Shown here: positions 18,210-27,182 of the stretch, piece by piece | How positions within the stretch are numbered: position 1 is the stretch's first letter | Layout: each line of letters opens with the position of its first letter | NCBI RefSeq assembly: GCF_019977315.1 | Contig: NZ_AP024652.1 | Location: 1,116,001-1,180,000 of the forward strand | DNA: 64,000 bases | Origin: Arthrobacter sp. StoSoilB22 | Lineage (GTDB): Bacteria; Actinomycetota; Actinomycetes; Actinomycetales; Micrococcaceae | Direction: 5' to 3' | Program-made: the position numbers and the translations under genes | Notes under the pieces: model-generated | What the model was told of the DNA's origin: nothing | Database searches by the model: none | The model's input: the letters and a program-made list of their open reading frames with translations, nothing else

Positions 18210-19880
18210 TCACGAGGGCATCTTCACCGTGAACGTGGTGCCCCGGCCTGGTTCGCTTTCCAACGTGATGGTTCCGCCGTGCGCCTCAACAATGGCTTTG
18301 CTGATGGGCAGTCCAAGCCCGACGCCGGGAATGGCGCTTTTGCGTACGCCGCCGGCCCGGAAGAACTTGGTGAAAGCCTCGGCCTGTTCCTCTTCGTTCA
18401 TCCCCATCCCGGTATCGGTGACCCGGCAGAAGATGAAGTCCTGATCCTCCCAAGCGGCCACTTCAACGTCCCCGCCGTCGGGGGAGTACTTGATGGCATT
18501 CGATACCAAGTTGTCCAGTACCTGCGCGATCCTTGAGGAGTCGATGCGGGCTTCCAAGGCGTCGGGGAGATCCACGGAGAGCCTGATGCCGGCCTTGGCG
18601 GCACGGGGCTCTGCGGAGTTGACGCTCCCGCGCACCAACTCGGCAACGTCCACTGTGTGAGGTTGAATGACGATCTGGCCCGAACGTATGGCCAGCAAGT
18701 CCGAGACGAGGGTCAGGAGCCTCTCCGCGTTCCGCCTGACGATGTCCAGCTGTTTGCGTGCCTTGGCGTCGAGGGTGTCCGGCTCATCCAGGATCAGCTC
18801 AACGTACCCAAGGATGGACGTTAGAGGCGTACGGAACTCGTGGGATACGTTGGCAACAAAGTCGTCTTTGGCGGCGAGGGCGTTCACCAAGTCCGTGACG
18901 TCGCTGAACACCACTACGGACCCGGCGAACTTGCCGGAGTCGTCCACCATGGGGCGTGCGCTCGCGGTGAAGGCACGTTGATCGCTCCCAGAACCCAACC
19001 ACACCAACTGGTCGGTGAACCTTTCGCCCAGGACTGCACGGCGCACCGGCCTGCGGTCGGCATCCAGGGGCGTGGTCCGGTCCGTGTCGAAGATGAGCAA
19101 CTGTGATTCGTTGGGATCGTCATTGTCCGGGGGAGTTGCCAGTGCGTGTGTTTGGCGCTGGCGACGGTTCATGAGGATGTCATGGCCATCGCCGTCGACG
19201 GCCACCACGCCCAGGGGAAGGGCTTCCATGACGGTGTTCAGGAGCCGTTCCTGTTTGGTGCTGACGCTCAGTGCTTCCTTAAGGGCCTCGTCCTTCTGCT
19301 CCAACGCACGCTGCTGACGCACCATGCTCAGGGTCAGAACACTCACGGAAACACCGATGCCCAACATGAGGATGGGGAACAGCAGTGGCTTGGTGAGGTC
19401 CTGTTCGCTGAGGGTCCCTCTCACGAACAAGGGAACCCAGACGATCCCTAACGGTCCCAGGAAGGACAGGACAATGGCCAGTTTCGGGTACAACCCTGAA
19501 GCACACAGCCAGATGACGGGCAACACCACCAGGACGCTGAGGCCGGTGATGGACTCCACCGCACCTTCACGGGCGAAGCCGATGGAGACCATGTCCAGGA
19601 TGGGGATGCTGAGGAAGGTGGCGAACGGGAGCCGGTGCCAGGGCACAATGATGCACAGTGCCAGGAGGAGCGCCTGACTCAGCAGGAAAATGAGGAACAG
19701 CGGATTTTCGAGCGTGGCAGGAAAATACAGCCAAACCAGGATGGCCGAAATACAGACACACACGGATAACGGCAATTGGCTGAGCACTACTCGCATACGC
19801 AGGGTATGTTCGTGGAAAGAGCGCCGAAAAACCAACAATTGCTTCTTTTCACCAATGTCCCACGTTGACGGCGGGGTCAT
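18210..19880 (-). CDS. Membrane sensor histidine kinase
   Basis: A 556-residue kinase: five to six N-terminal membrane helices (about 30-185), a short coiled coil, a PAS-like domain (about 205-325), HisKA with the phospho-acceptor in NVSHEFRTPLTS (about residue 347), then a HATPase domain with N box DNLVSNAIKYSPDGG, G1 DTGMGM and G2 GVGLGLPISKAIVEAHGG. It is divergent from an OmpR-type response regulator 99 bases away, its likely partner. With almost no extracytoplasmic loop, the signal is probably membrane-borne or cytoplasmic (PAS). GGTGGA precedes the ATG. Confidence 0.9.
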   Translation of the reverse strand: MTPPSTWDIGEKKQLLVFRRSFHEHTLRMRVVLSQLPLSVCVCISAILVWLYFPATLENPLFLIFLLSQALLLALCIIVPWHRLPFATFLSIPILDMVSIGFAREGAVESITGLSVLVVLPVIWLCASGLYPKLAIVLSFLGPLGIVWVPLFVRGTLSEQDLTKPLLFPILMLGIGVSVSVLTLSMVRQQRALEQKDEALKEALSVSTKQERLLNTVMEALPLGVVAVDGDGHDILMNRRQRQTHALATPPDNDDPNESQLLIFDTDRTTPLDADRRPVRRAVLGERFTDQLVWLGSGSDQRAFTASARPMVDDSGKFAGSVVVFSDVTDLVNALAAKDDFVANVSHEFRTPLTSILGYVELILDEPDTLDAKARKQLDIVRRNAERLLTLVSDLLAIRSGQIVIQPHTVDVAELVRGSVNSAEPRAAKAGIRLSVDLPDALEARIDSSRIAQVLDNLVSNAIKYSPDGGDVEVAAWEDQDFIFCRVTDTGMGMNEEEQAEAFTKFFRAGGVRKSAIPGVGLGLPISKAIVEAHGGTITLESEPGRGTTFTVKMPS

Positions 19881-19979
19881 GGCACATCCACCAAAAATGC
19901 GGAAGAAAGTCGGTTCATGAGATCAGCCTAACCATAATGGATATACTTCTGAGGTTATCGAAGGGGCTGAGGGGCAGCG

Positions 19980-20723
19980 ATGAGTGAAGCACGTGTGGGG
20001 CTGGTCATTGAAGATGATCAGGATATCCGCGAATTGGTACGCGTAGTTCTATCCCAGGCGGGGTTTGATGTGCACGTCGCGTCCACCGGATCCGCAGGTG
20101 TGACGTCGGCCCGCGAGCTGAATCCGGATGTCATTACGCTGGACTTGGGCCTTCCCGATATCGACGGTTTTGAGGTTGCCCGCCAGATCCGGAAATCCTC
20201 GGACGCCTACATCATCATGTTGACCGCCCGCGCCGAAGAGCTGGACACCCTCATGGGTCTGGAAGCCGGCGGCGACGACTACCTCACCAAGCCCTTCCGT
20301 CCCCGGGAACTGCGCGCGCGCGTCGAAGCGATGATGCGGCGTCCGCGGGCGTCGTCCGAATCCAAGAGCGCTCCGGAAGAAGTGGTGGACCCCGAGGTTA
20401 GCCACAACGGTCTGGCCGTTTCCGCCGGGTCGCGCACAGCGGTCCTGAACGGCACCGAACTCAAGCTGACCCGCACCGAGTTCGACCTCCTGCTCGCCCT
20501 GTTGGAGACCGGGCGGATTGTGCGGACCAAGGCAGACCTCGCCCGTCGCCTCCGCAACGAACCCTACGACGTCGGCAGTTACGTCAGCGACGCGGACGAG
20601 CGCGCCGTTGAGGTACACATGGGAAATCTGCGCAAGAAGCTCGGCGACAGCATTCAGGCGCCCCGCTGGCTTGAGACGGTACGCGGCGTCGGTTACCGGC
20701 TCGCGCCCGCCTCAAACAACTAA
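19980..20723 (+). CDS. OmpR/PhoB family response regulator
   Basis: A 247-residue two-domain regulator. The receiver has acidic residues E11/D12/D13, phospho-acceptor D55 (VITLDLGLPDIDG), T82 and K104 (YLTKPF). A ~30-residue charged linker leads to a winged helix (LKLTRTEFDLLLALLE...VEVHMGNLRKKLG...VRGVGYRLAP). GGGG lies before the ATG, and TATACT at 19942-19947 is a possible -10. It is divergent from the histidine kinase and followed by the HPt-like gene. The target genes are unknown. Confidence 0.92.
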   Translation: MSEARVGLVIEDDQDIRELVRVVLSQAGFDVHVASTGSAGVTSARELNPDVITLDLGLPDIDGFEVARQIRKSSDAYIIMLTARAEELDTLMGLEAGGDDYLTKPFRPRELRARVEAMMRRPRASSESKSAPEEVVDPEVSHNGLAVSAGSRTAVLNGTELKLTRTEFDLLLALLETGRIVRTKADLARRLRNEPYDVGSYVSDADERAVEVHMGNLRKKLGDSIQAPRWLETVRGVGYRLAPASNN

Positions 20724-20742
20724 GCCCCGCCGTCCATGAACT

Positions 20743-20810
20743 GGGCTGCAGGGGCTAGTTGGACTGCAGCGCCTAGTTGGGCTGAAGCGGCTAGTTAGGC
20801 TGCAGGGGCG
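20743..20810. repeat. 18-bp tandem repeat at the end of the HPt-like gene
   Basis: About 3.8 imperfect copies with unit GGGCTGCAGGGGCTAGTT (20743, 20761, 20779, 20797). On the minus strand each copy encodes L-Q-x-N followed by a stop, so the gene's last codons and stop appear to have been copied several times. Confidence 0.85.
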
Positions 20811-21177
20811 TTTCCAGTTCTTGGATGGTGCCGGAGACAAAATTCTCGATTTCGTGGACCTGCGCGGCCAAGCGGTCCAAGTGGACTCCGTTCGGCAGGA
20901 GTCGGATGCTGATCTCCAGCTCGGTCGCCAAGCGGTTCATGCAGATGGCGCCCACCATGTGGCTGGAGGTTTTGAGGCTGAGGACCGCGTCCATGGCGTC
21001 CTCAATGTCCTGCCTTTCCAGTGCGCGGTGTAGCCGACCCACCCGCCAGGGCAGAAGCTCCACATAGTTGCGCACGAAGCTGCTGATGATGCTGTGGTCG
21101 CCGCCCAACTCTGCTTGGAGTTCGGTGAGAACGGTGCGATCCACCAGGGCGTCGGTGCACTCGTCGTACTCAGACAC
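20791..21177 (-). CDS. HPt-like helical protein lacking the phospho-acceptor histidine
   Basis: A 128-residue four-helix protein. AVLSLKTSSHMVGA (about 64-77) aligns with the HPt active-site helix A-H-x-(I/L)-K-G-x-x-x-x-(V/F)-G, but Leu66 replaces the His; the only nearby His (73) is one helical turn too late. It may be a pseudo-phosphotransfer or binding module for the adjacent kinase or regulator. GTG at 21177 is chosen because GGGAGGGG ends 4 bases upstream. It converges on the response regulator and ends inside the 18-bp repeat. The homology call is by pattern only. Confidence 0.65.
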   Translation of the reverse strand: MSEYDECTDALVDRTVLTELQAELGGDHSIISSFVRNYVELLPWRVGRLHRALERQDIEDAMDAVLSLKTSSHMVGAICMNRLATELEISIRLLPNGVHLDRLAAQVHEIENFVSGTIQELETPLQPN

Positions 21178-21365
21178 CAAACCCCTCCCGCCTCCAAACA
21201 ATAGATTCACCATTCAACAGTAGGACCCGTGGAAGTTGCGCAACGCCAAATATCCAAAGATTGATCCAATCTTGAGCGGACTCAGAGGCGCTCTTGATCT
21301 CGCCCCCACAAAGTAGTGAAAGCAGATCTGGATGTCTCCAGGCTGGACCAGGAACGGGGAAGAAC

Positions 21366-21542
21366 ATGGACAGTGGTGCTCGCCCGTCACCGGGCCTCCT
21401 GCTCATCATCGTGGTCTGCATGACGGTACTGCTGGGCATTGGAGGTTCGGCCGCCTTCTCGCTTTGGCAGCAGAGTTCCCAGCCCAATGTCACGGACAAC
21501 ACGGTCAATTCCGCGCCAACCACCACAACCGCGCCTAGATAG
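21366..21542 (+). CDS. Small single-pass membrane protein
   Basis: 58 residues: a short N-terminus (MDSGARPSPG), one hydrophobic helix (LLLIIVVCMTVLLGIGGSAA), then a polar Ser/Thr/Asn-rich tail (NSAPTTTTAPR). ATG at 21366 is preferred because GGGG lies about 6 bases upstream. The topology suggests a cytoplasmic-membrane protein with an exposed tail, or an uncleaved signal anchor. No family is recognised. Confidence 0.55.
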   Translation: MDSGARPSPGLLLIIVVCMTVLLGIGGSAAFSLWQQSSQPNVTDNTVNSAPTTTTAPR

Positions 21543-21611
21543 CCGCTGACTTGCGGAGCCTCATCGCTGGCATAGTGCGGAGTTAATTTGCGGGCGTAGT
21601 GCGTAGCCGGC

Positions 21612-22052
21612 CTAACCCTCAGCGGACTCCAGGAATGCCGTGAGCCGATCCTCGAGCACGGACATATTCTTAAGTTGGCACTCCCAGACCGTGAGCACCT
21701 GCCAGCCGGCAGCTGTCAACTGTTCCCGCTGCAGGGCGTCCCTTTCGCGGGTTCGTCTTCTCTTGACTTCCCAGAACTCGGCATTTGCCGCCGGAGCATG
21801 CTGTCCCGCTTTGCAATCATGGACATGCCAGAAACAGCCATTGACGAAAATGACCTTGCGCCTGCCCGCAAACACCAAATCCGGGCGGCCCGGCAGCTTC
21901 ACTGCTCCGGACTGCCCGTGCAACCGGTACCGGTAGCCTTTCGCGTGCAGGAGTTTACGAACCAGCAGCTCTGGTTTGGTGTTCTTCCCGCGGATTTTCG
22001 ACATGTTGCGGCTGCGTTGCTCCCGCGTCAGAAGGTCCCGGCTCCCGGTCAT
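21612..22052 (-). CDS. vsr: Very short patch repair (Vsr) endonuclease
   Basis: A 146-residue protein of normal Vsr length. The opening RSRNMSKIRGKNTKPEL, the metal-binding Asp in RPDLVF (D58), and the zinc motif GCFWHVHDC (C73, H76, H78, C80) are all present. Vsr nicks 5' of T in T:G mismatches formed by deamination of 5-methylcytosine. Normally it sits beside a cytosine methyltransferase, but none lies within the window. The second GTACAG palindrome is 19 bases upstream of its start. The upstream bsaP/bioB genes on the same strand could be cotranscribed. Confidence 0.93.
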   Translation of the reverse strand: MTGSRDLLTREQRSRNMSKIRGKNTKPELLVRKLLHAKGYRYRLHGQSGAVKLPGRPDLVFAGRRKVIFVNGCFWHVHDCKAGQHAPAANAEFWEVKRRRTRERDALQREQLTAAGWQVLTVWECQLKNMSVLEDRLTAFLESAEG

Positions 22053-22070
22053 TCATCCAGCCTACCCAGG

Positions 22071-22133
22071 GAGTTTTTGTACAGATACCGCCCTTATGAG
22101 GTGCTGTTAGGGGCGGTATCTGTACAAAAACTC
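22071..22133. repeat. GTACAG palindromic element, copy 2
   Basis: The best copy: a perfect 23-base arm (22071-22093) starting GAGTTTTTGTACAGATACCG, a 17-base centre (22094-22110), and a perfect complementary arm (22111-22133). It overlaps the last 12 codons of bsaP. Confidence 0.95.
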
Positions 22134-22366
22134 ATCAGGCCGTGGCGTGAACACTCCGCGGTCCACCCCAACGGCATGACTTGTACTTTCATGCGGCGGC
22201 GGCACTCCGGGCAAAAGCGCGGCGGCTCCATCGCCAAGCGCTGTTGGCAGCTGTGGTGGGCGTCCGACGTCGGAGCGTCACCATCGGTTCCGATCGTGCC
22301 GCCGTCGGTGCTGAAAGTGCCGCCGCCGCAGTGGCCGCAGAATTTCTGTGACTCTGCAGCCTTCAT
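22094..22366 (-). CDS. bsaP: Biotin synthase auxiliary protein BsaP
   Basis: A 90-residue Cys-rich protein. FCGHCGG (C10, C13), HHSCQQRL (C40), [16 protein letters not shown] (C52, C55) and [10 protein letters not shown] (C72) match, from memory, the actinobacterial protein reported to be needed by mycobacterial biotin synthase, probably for Fe-S cluster supply or repair. It starts 4 bases inside bioB (ATGA overlap), strong support for a joint role. The last 12 residues ([12 protein letters not shown]) and the stop are encoded by palindrome copy 2 and lie outside the conserved region, so they may be a later addition. Confidence 0.85.
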   Translation of the reverse strand: MKAAESQKFCGHCGGGTFSTDGGTIGTDGDAPTSDAHHSCQQRLAMEPPRFCPECRRRMKVQVMPLGWTAECSRHGLMSFCTDTAPNSTS

Positions 22367-23388
22367 AGCGACTTTTGGAATTCCTTGATGGGCATGTTCA
22401 GCTCCACCAGGAGGTTGAGGTCCGTATTTGCCGGCCGGCCCAGGGTGGTGAGGTAGTTCCCCACAATGACGGCGTTGATACCACCCAGGAGACCGTCGCG
22501 GGTGCCGAGGTCGCCAAGGGTCAGTTCACGGCCGCCGGCGTATCGGAGAACGGTCCGCGGCATCGCCAGCCGGAACGCGGCGATAGCACGGAGGGCATCC
22601 TTGCCGTCCATGATTCCCTGGTTTTCCAAAGGTGTGCCGGGGCGGGGATTAAGGAAGTTCAGTGGGACTTCGTGCGGTTCAAGGGCGGCAAGCTGGGCAG
22701 CGAGTTCGGCCCGCTGGGCCAATGATTCACCCATGCCGATCAGCGCACCGCAGCATAGTTCCATTCCGGCGGCCTTCACCATGGCGCACGTCTCGAGACG
22801 TTCCTCATAGCTGTGAGTAGTAACGACCTCGGGGAAGTAGCTGCGCGCTGTCTCAAGGTTGTGGTTGTAGCGGTGGACGCCCCACTCGGCCAGCTGGTCC
22901 ACTTGGCGTTGCGTGAGCATGCCCAGCGAGCAGGCGATGTTGATGTCCACTTCTTCATTGATGCGGTCGATCGCGAACTTGATCTGGTTCATGAGCTTGA
23001 TGTCCGGGCCCCGGACAGCCGCCACGATGCAGAACTCGGTGGCACCGGTGGCTGCGGTTTCCTTGGCTGCCTTAACCAGCTCCGGGATGTCCAGCCAAAC
23101 GCCACGGACCGGGGAGCCGAACAGGCCCGACTGGCTGCAGAAATGGCAGTCTTCCGGGCAGCCACCGGTCTTGATGGAGATGATGCCTTCCACCTCAACA
23201 TCCTCACCACAGTGCTTGAGGCGAACCTCATGCGCGAGTTGCAGGGCTTCGGGGATGGCGTGGTCGGGGAGCTCCAGGATCTGGATGAGTTGGGATTCGT
23301 TCAGGCCTTCGCCCCGTTCAAGGGCCTGCTCGCGGGCGGTGTTCAGAATGGCGTAGGTGGTGGTCTCAAGGGGTGCTTGGGTGCTCAT
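22363..23388 (-). CDS. bioB: Biotin synthase (radical SAM)
   Basis: 341 residues from the ATG at 23388 ([10 protein letters not shown]). The radical-SAM cluster motif is [13 protein letters not shown] (C77, C81, C84), followed by family blocks [48 protein letters not shown] and [12 protein letters not shown]. It inserts sulfur into dethiobiotin. The open frame extends upstream by about 96 codons, but that stretch shows no family similarity and has low-quality composition. AAGG lies very close to the ATG. It is cotranslated with bsaP. No bioA/F/D genes are in the window. Confidence 0.93.
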   Translation of the reverse strand: MSTQAPLETTTYAILNTAREQALERGEGLNESQLIQILELPDHAIPEALQLAHEVRLKHCGEDVEVEGIISIKTGGCPEDCHFCSQSGLFGSPVRGVWLDIPELVKAAKETAATGATEFCIVAAVRGPDIKLMNQIKFAIDRINEEVDINIACSLGMLTQRQVDQLAEWGVHRYNHNLETARSYFPEVVTTHSYEERLETCAMVKAAGMELCCGALIGMGESLAQRAELAAQLAALEPHEVPLNFLNPRPGTPLENQGIMDGKDALRAIAAFRLAMPRTVLRYAGGRELTLGDLGTRDGLLGGINAVIVGNYLTTLGRPANTDLNLLVELNMPIKEFQKSL

Positions 23389-23583
23389 GTCCTTGACGGT
23401 ATCGGTGCAGGTGGAGGGCGATTTTGTGGGGTGCGCACAAACCGTGGAGCTGGATTTTGGTGCTGGCCGCTCGGGGCGGCTGATGCAGAAGTTACAGCTG
23501 TGAAACATGGACGTGACTGAATTGACGCGCTGCGTGACTAGCGTCGTGGGCGAAGCACCCTCCCCGGACGAAAGCGACCCCGA

Positions 23584-25311
23584 ATGAGTGACGATAAGAC
23601 GAGTACCGCAACATTGGAGCCGACGACGGCGGCTGGAACCGCCGTCGGAACCGCCGGCTCTGTTCCAATAGCGCAAGGCAACGCCGACGCGATGAGTGCT
23701 GCGAAGGAAAGCCTGGAGGATTACACCCTCCGCTTTGCGCCGCGGTCCTACCGGAAATGGAGCGCCGGTGTGGTGGCCACCAGTGCGTTGGGCGGCATCG
23801 CCTACCTGGCCGACTTCTCCATCGGCGCGAACATCGGTATCGCCTATGGAACAGTGAACGCGATCTTCGGCATCATCGTGGCCGCGGTGATCATCTTCGC
23901 CACCGGCTTCCCCTTGGCCTATTACGCAGCACGCTACAACATCGATTTGGACCTGATCACCCGCGGCTCGGGGTTCGGCTACTACGGCTCAGTGGTCACC
24001 AACATCATCTTCGCCACGTTCACGTTCATCTTCTTCGCGCTTGAGGGCTCCATCATGGCCCAAGGGCTGCAGCTGGGCCTCGGTATTCCGCAGTGGATCG
24101 GCTATGCGGTGTCCACCATCATCATCATTCCGCTGGTGATCTACGGAATGAAGACGCTCGCTACTTTGCAGGTGTGGACCACGCCACTGTGGCTGCTGCT
24201 CATGGTGGTTCCCGTGGGCTACCTGCTGCTGTCCCACCCCGAGAGCATCGACGCCTTCTTCGCTTTCACCGGCGCTTCCGGGCAGGGTGGACCTAACCTG
24301 GCATCGGTGATGTTGGCGGCCGGTGTGTGCCTGTCACTCATGGCACAGATCGCTGAACAAATCGACTACCTGCGCTTTATGCCGCCCAAGACTGCTGAGA
24401 ACAAGGGTGCTTGGTGGCGTGCAGTGATCCTGGCCGGACCGGGCTGGGTCATCTTCGGTGCCATCAAGCAGATCATCGGCCTGTTCATCGCGATCTACCT
24501 GATCGCCAAGCTGGATCCTGCGGCTGCGGTGCATGCAAATGAGCCCGTTCACCAGTTTCTGGGCGTCTACGAAGAGATGATGCCGGCCTGGCTCGCCATG
24601 ACTTTGGCCGTGGTGCTGGTGGTCATCTCGCAGATCAAGATCAACGTCACCAACGCCTACTCCGGCTCGCTGGCCTGGACCAACTCCTTCACGCGCATCA
24701 CCAAGACCTACCCGGGCCGCATGGTGTTTGTTGTGGTGAACCTGGTGATTGCGCTGGTGCTTATGGAATCGAACATGTTCGAGTTCCTCAACACGATCCT
24801 GGGCTTCTACGCCAACTGCGCCATGGCCTGGGTGGTCACGGTGGCCTCGGACATAGCCATCAACAAGTACCTGCTGAAGATCTCGCCCAAGGTTCCGGAG
24901 TTCCGCCGCGGGATGCTCTACGCCGTCAATCCCGTGGGTTTCGTGTCCATGCTGGTCTCCGCAGGGGTTTCCATCGCCGTCTTCTTTGGCGCCTTCGGTT
25001 CCGCAGTACAGCCGTTCTCGCCGATCTTCGCAGTGGGCCTGGCCTTGGTGCTGCCGCCCCTGTTGGCTCTGGCCACCAAGGGGCGCTACTACCTCCGCCG
25101 GATCGACGACGGCATCGACCTGCCGATGTTTGACGCCGACGGCAACCCCAGCGATGCCAAGCTGATGTGCCACGTGACAGGCATCGAGTTCGAACGTCCG
25201 GACATGCTCCGCTCCGCTCAGGACGGGCCCGACGGCGAACCCCAGTACATCTCGTCCCTGGCGTTGTCCACGGACAAGACGGGCGCGCTGGTACTCCCGG
25301 CCCAAAAGTAA
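23584..25311 (+). CDS. NCS1 family nucleobase/cytosine permease
   Basis: A 575-residue, 12-helix transporter. The N-terminal [15 protein letters not shown], then [11 protein letters not shown] and [15 protein letters not shown], are typical of the purine-cytosine permease branch of NCS1 sodium/proton symporters. A soluble C-terminal tail of about 55 residues follows the last helix. It is divergent from bioB with 195 bases between them. The substrate is probably a nucleobase or related heterocycle; a cytosine-deaminase-like gene (42112) and an adenine deaminase (48289) elsewhere in the window would use such substrates. Confidence 0.88.
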   Translation: MSDDKTSTATLEPTTAAGTAVGTAGSVPIAQGNADAMSAAKESLEDYTLRFAPRSYRKWSAGVVATSALGGIAYLADFSIGANIGIAYGTVNAIFGIIVAAVIIFATGFPLAYYAARYNIDLDLITRGSGFGYYGSVVTNIIFATFTFIFFALEGSIMAQGLQLGLGIPQWIGYAVSTIIIIPLVIYGMKTLATLQVWTTPLWLLLMVVPVGYLLLSHPESIDAFFAFTGASGQGGPNLASVMLAAGVCLSLMAQIAEQIDYLRFMPPKTAENKGAWWRAVILAGPGWVIFGAIKQIIGLFIAIYLIAKLDPAAAVHANEPVHQFLGVYEEMMPAWLAMTLAVVLVVISQIKINVTNAYSGSLAWTNSFTRITKTYPGRMVFVVVNLVIALVLMESNMFEFLNTILGFYANCAMAWVVTVASDIAINKYLLKISPKVPEFRRGMLYAVNPVGFVSMLVSAGVSIAVFFGAFGSAVQPFSPIFAVGLALVLPPLLALATKGRYYLRRIDDGIDLPMFDADGNPSDAKLMCHVTGIEFERPDMLRSAQDGPDGEPQYISSLALSTDKTGALVLPAQK

Positions 25312-25330
25312 CCCCCGCCGACCCAACTGA

Positions 25331-25378
25331 GTCGCAGTTAAGCGCGTTTAGAGCCCTCAAAACGCGCTTGAATGCTAC
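25331..25378. repeat. Imperfect palindrome with GCGCGTTT arms
   Basis: Core arms AGCGCGTTT (25340-25348) and AAACGCGCT (25360-25368) extend outward with a few mismatches to about 20 bases each (GTCGCAGTT versus GTAGCATTC). It lies just after the permease gene, before a second hairpin. Confidence 0.6.
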
Positions 25379-25395
25379 TTACTTGGGTGCACGCA

Positions 25396-25429
25396 AACGC
25401 CCCGGCCTTCTTTCGAGCGCCGGGGCGTT
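25396..25429. terminator. Hairpin between convergent permease and CsbD genes
   Basis: An 11-base stem AACGCCCCGGC / GCCGGGGCGTT with a 12-base loop. The convergent position fits a bidirectional terminator, though T runs are short. Confidence 0.6.
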
Positions 25430-25471
25430 ATGCTGTGTGAATTATTTAGTTGTGGTTGTTGCTGTGGGGGC

Positions 25472-25657
25472 TTACTTGTCGAAGACGTCCTTCGCGGTGT
25501 CCTTGACGTTCTCGCCGGCCTGCTTGGTCTTGGCAGCCGCTTGATCAGCGACGCCCTCGGCCTGCAGTTTCTCATTGTTCGTTGCGTCACCCAAGGCTTC
25601 CTTTGCCTTACCGGTGACTTCCTGTGCCTTGTTGCTGATCTTGTCTCCGAGTCCCAT
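25472..25657 (-). CDS. CsbD family stress protein
   Basis: A 61-residue hydrophilic protein (MGLGDKISNKAQEVTGKAKEALGDATNNEKLQAEG...) with the CsbD repeat of Lys/Ala helices and no Cys or Trp. CsbD-like proteins are general-stress (sigma-B-type) induced in other Gram-positives; the molecular role is unknown. ATG at 25657 is chosen over the upstream in-frame start because AAGGAGGG lies 4-5 bases before it. Confidence 0.88.
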   Translation of the reverse strand: MGLGDKISNKAQEVTGKAKEALGDATNNEKLQAEGVADQAAAKTKQAGENVKDTAKDVFDK

Positions 25658-25770
25658 GGGCCCTCCTTCGATGTAATCCAACGCTGACAATCGCTAGGCT
25701 AACGAGCAATTCTGGGTACTTCCTGAACACATCGCTATGGCATTGGTACCACGCGACTGTGAAGCGCCGC

Positions 25771-26946
25771 CTAGGGCTTGAGCACCACCTTGATGCAGCC
25801 GTCCTGCTTCTTCTGGAACTTCTCATAGAGGGCGGGCGCCTCATCCAGCCCTCCGGTGTGGGTGACCAGATGCATGACTCCCAGCGGATCGGCGTCGTCC
25901 TCTACCAGGGGGAGCAGCGCGTCAGTCCAGCTGCGAACATTGCACTGCCCCATGCGGAGCTGGATTTGCTTGTCGAACATGGTCATCAGGGGCATGGGAT
26001 CTGCTTGACCGCCATAGACGCCGCTCAGCGAAAGGGTTCCGCCACGGCGGACCAGATCCACGGCTGTATGGAGCGCGGCTAACCGGTCAACGCTCATGGT
26101 TTCCATGGCCACCTGCGCGGGCTTGTCCGGGAGTAACGAGACGGCCCGGTGGAGGAAGGATGCCACGGGGGATCCATGAGCCTCCATACCCACCGCATCC
26201 ACCACGGAGTCGGGCCCGCGCCCGAGCGTCTCTTCACGAATCTGCTCCGCCACGTGGGAGCTGTAATCCATGGTCTCTACGCCATGTGCCTCCGCCATCG
26301 CGCGGCGTTCGGGGACCGGATCGACGCCAATCACGCGGAAGCCTTTGTGGACGCCTATCCTTGCAGCGAACTGGCCCACGGGGCCGAGCCCGAGTACAGC
26401 CAGCGTGCCACCGTCCGGCACGTTCGCATACTCAACTGCCTGCCACGCTGTGGGCAGGATGTCTGAGAGGAAGAGATAGCGCTCATCCGGGGCATCGGAA
26501 TCAATTTTGACAGGGCCGTAATCTGCGAAGGGAACGCGCAGGTATTGAGCCTGTCCGCCGGGGACTGAGCCATAAAGTTCGGAGTAGCCGAAAAGTGCGG
26601 CCCCTGACCCCTTGGCTGTCACCTGCGTGGTTTCACATTGCGACTGAAGGCCTTGGTTGCACATATAGCAATGACCGCAGGAGATATTGAAGGGCACCAC
26701 CACGCGGTCACCCTTTTTGAGTCGGTGGACTTCGGAGCCCACTTCTTCCACGATTCCCATGGGCTCGTGACCAATTACATCGCCCTTATGCATGTACGGG
26801 CCCAGAACTTCGTAAAGGTGAAGGTCGGAGCCGCAAATGGCTGTGGACGTGATCCGGACAATCGCGTCCGTGGGCTCCTGGATGGAGGGATCGGGGACGT
26901 CTTCGACGCTGACTGAGCGCCGGCCTTGCCATGTCACTGCTTTCAC
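25771..26946 (-). CDS. Zinc-dependent alcohol/formaldehyde dehydrogenase-like
   Basis: A 391-residue medium-chain dehydrogenase. The catalytic zinc site is shown by STAICGSDLHLYE and GHEPMG, the structural zinc cysteines by CGHCYMCNQGLQSQC, and the NAD-binding fold by VLGLGPVGQFAA. The long insert after the Rossmann fold resembles the glutathione-independent formaldehyde dehydrogenase group. GTG at 26946 is chosen because AGGGAG lies about 10 bases upstream and family members begin MKAVTW. It is monocistronic and divergent from a small Cys-rich gene. The physiological substrate is not shown. Confidence 0.87.
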   Translation of the reverse strand: MKAVTWQGRRSVSVEDVPDPSIQEPTDAIVRITSTAICGSDLHLYEVLGPYMHKGDVIGHEPMGIVEEVGSEVHRLKKGDRVVVPFNISCGHCYMCNQGLQSQCETTQVTAKGSGAALFGYSELYGSVPGGQAQYLRVPFADYGPVKIDSDAPDERYLFLSDILPTAWQAVEYANVPDGGTLAVLGLGPVGQFAARIGVHKGFRVIGVDPVPERRAMAEAHGVETMDYSSHVAEQIREETLGRGPDSVVDAVGMEAHGSPVASFLHRAVSLLPDKPAQVAMETMSVDRLAALHTAVDLVRRGGTLSLSGVYGGQADPMPLMTMFDKQIQLRMGQCNVRSWTDALLPLVEDDADPLGVMHLVTHTGGLDEAPALYEKFQKKQDGCIKVVLKP

Positions 26947-27182
26947 GATCGATGCTCCCTGCGTTAAGGCTGGGTAGGTCCCTCGCTGCTGGAGACCTTC
27001 CCAGCGAAGCAGAGATGGCATCAGCGCACAAGGCCGCCTTGCCTCGACATCGCCGGAAGATCAGCGCTCAGGGAACACATCGAAAGCCACTGAAACCCAA
27101 AAGTAATAAGCATCCTGATTGTTAGTGTTAAGATGGTGCGAAGGAGAGAGTTTCGGGCAGAGCCGACCGAGGAGTGATCGCG

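Noticed and set aside
23389..23583. BioQ/BirA operator upstream of bioB
   Set aside because: GTTACAGCTGTGAAAC looks suggestive but is not a symmetric BioQ site; only the 8-base core ACAGCTGT is palindromic.
23389..23676. 96-residue N-terminal extension of BioB
   Set aside because: No family similarity; the conserved protein begins at the 23388 ATG.
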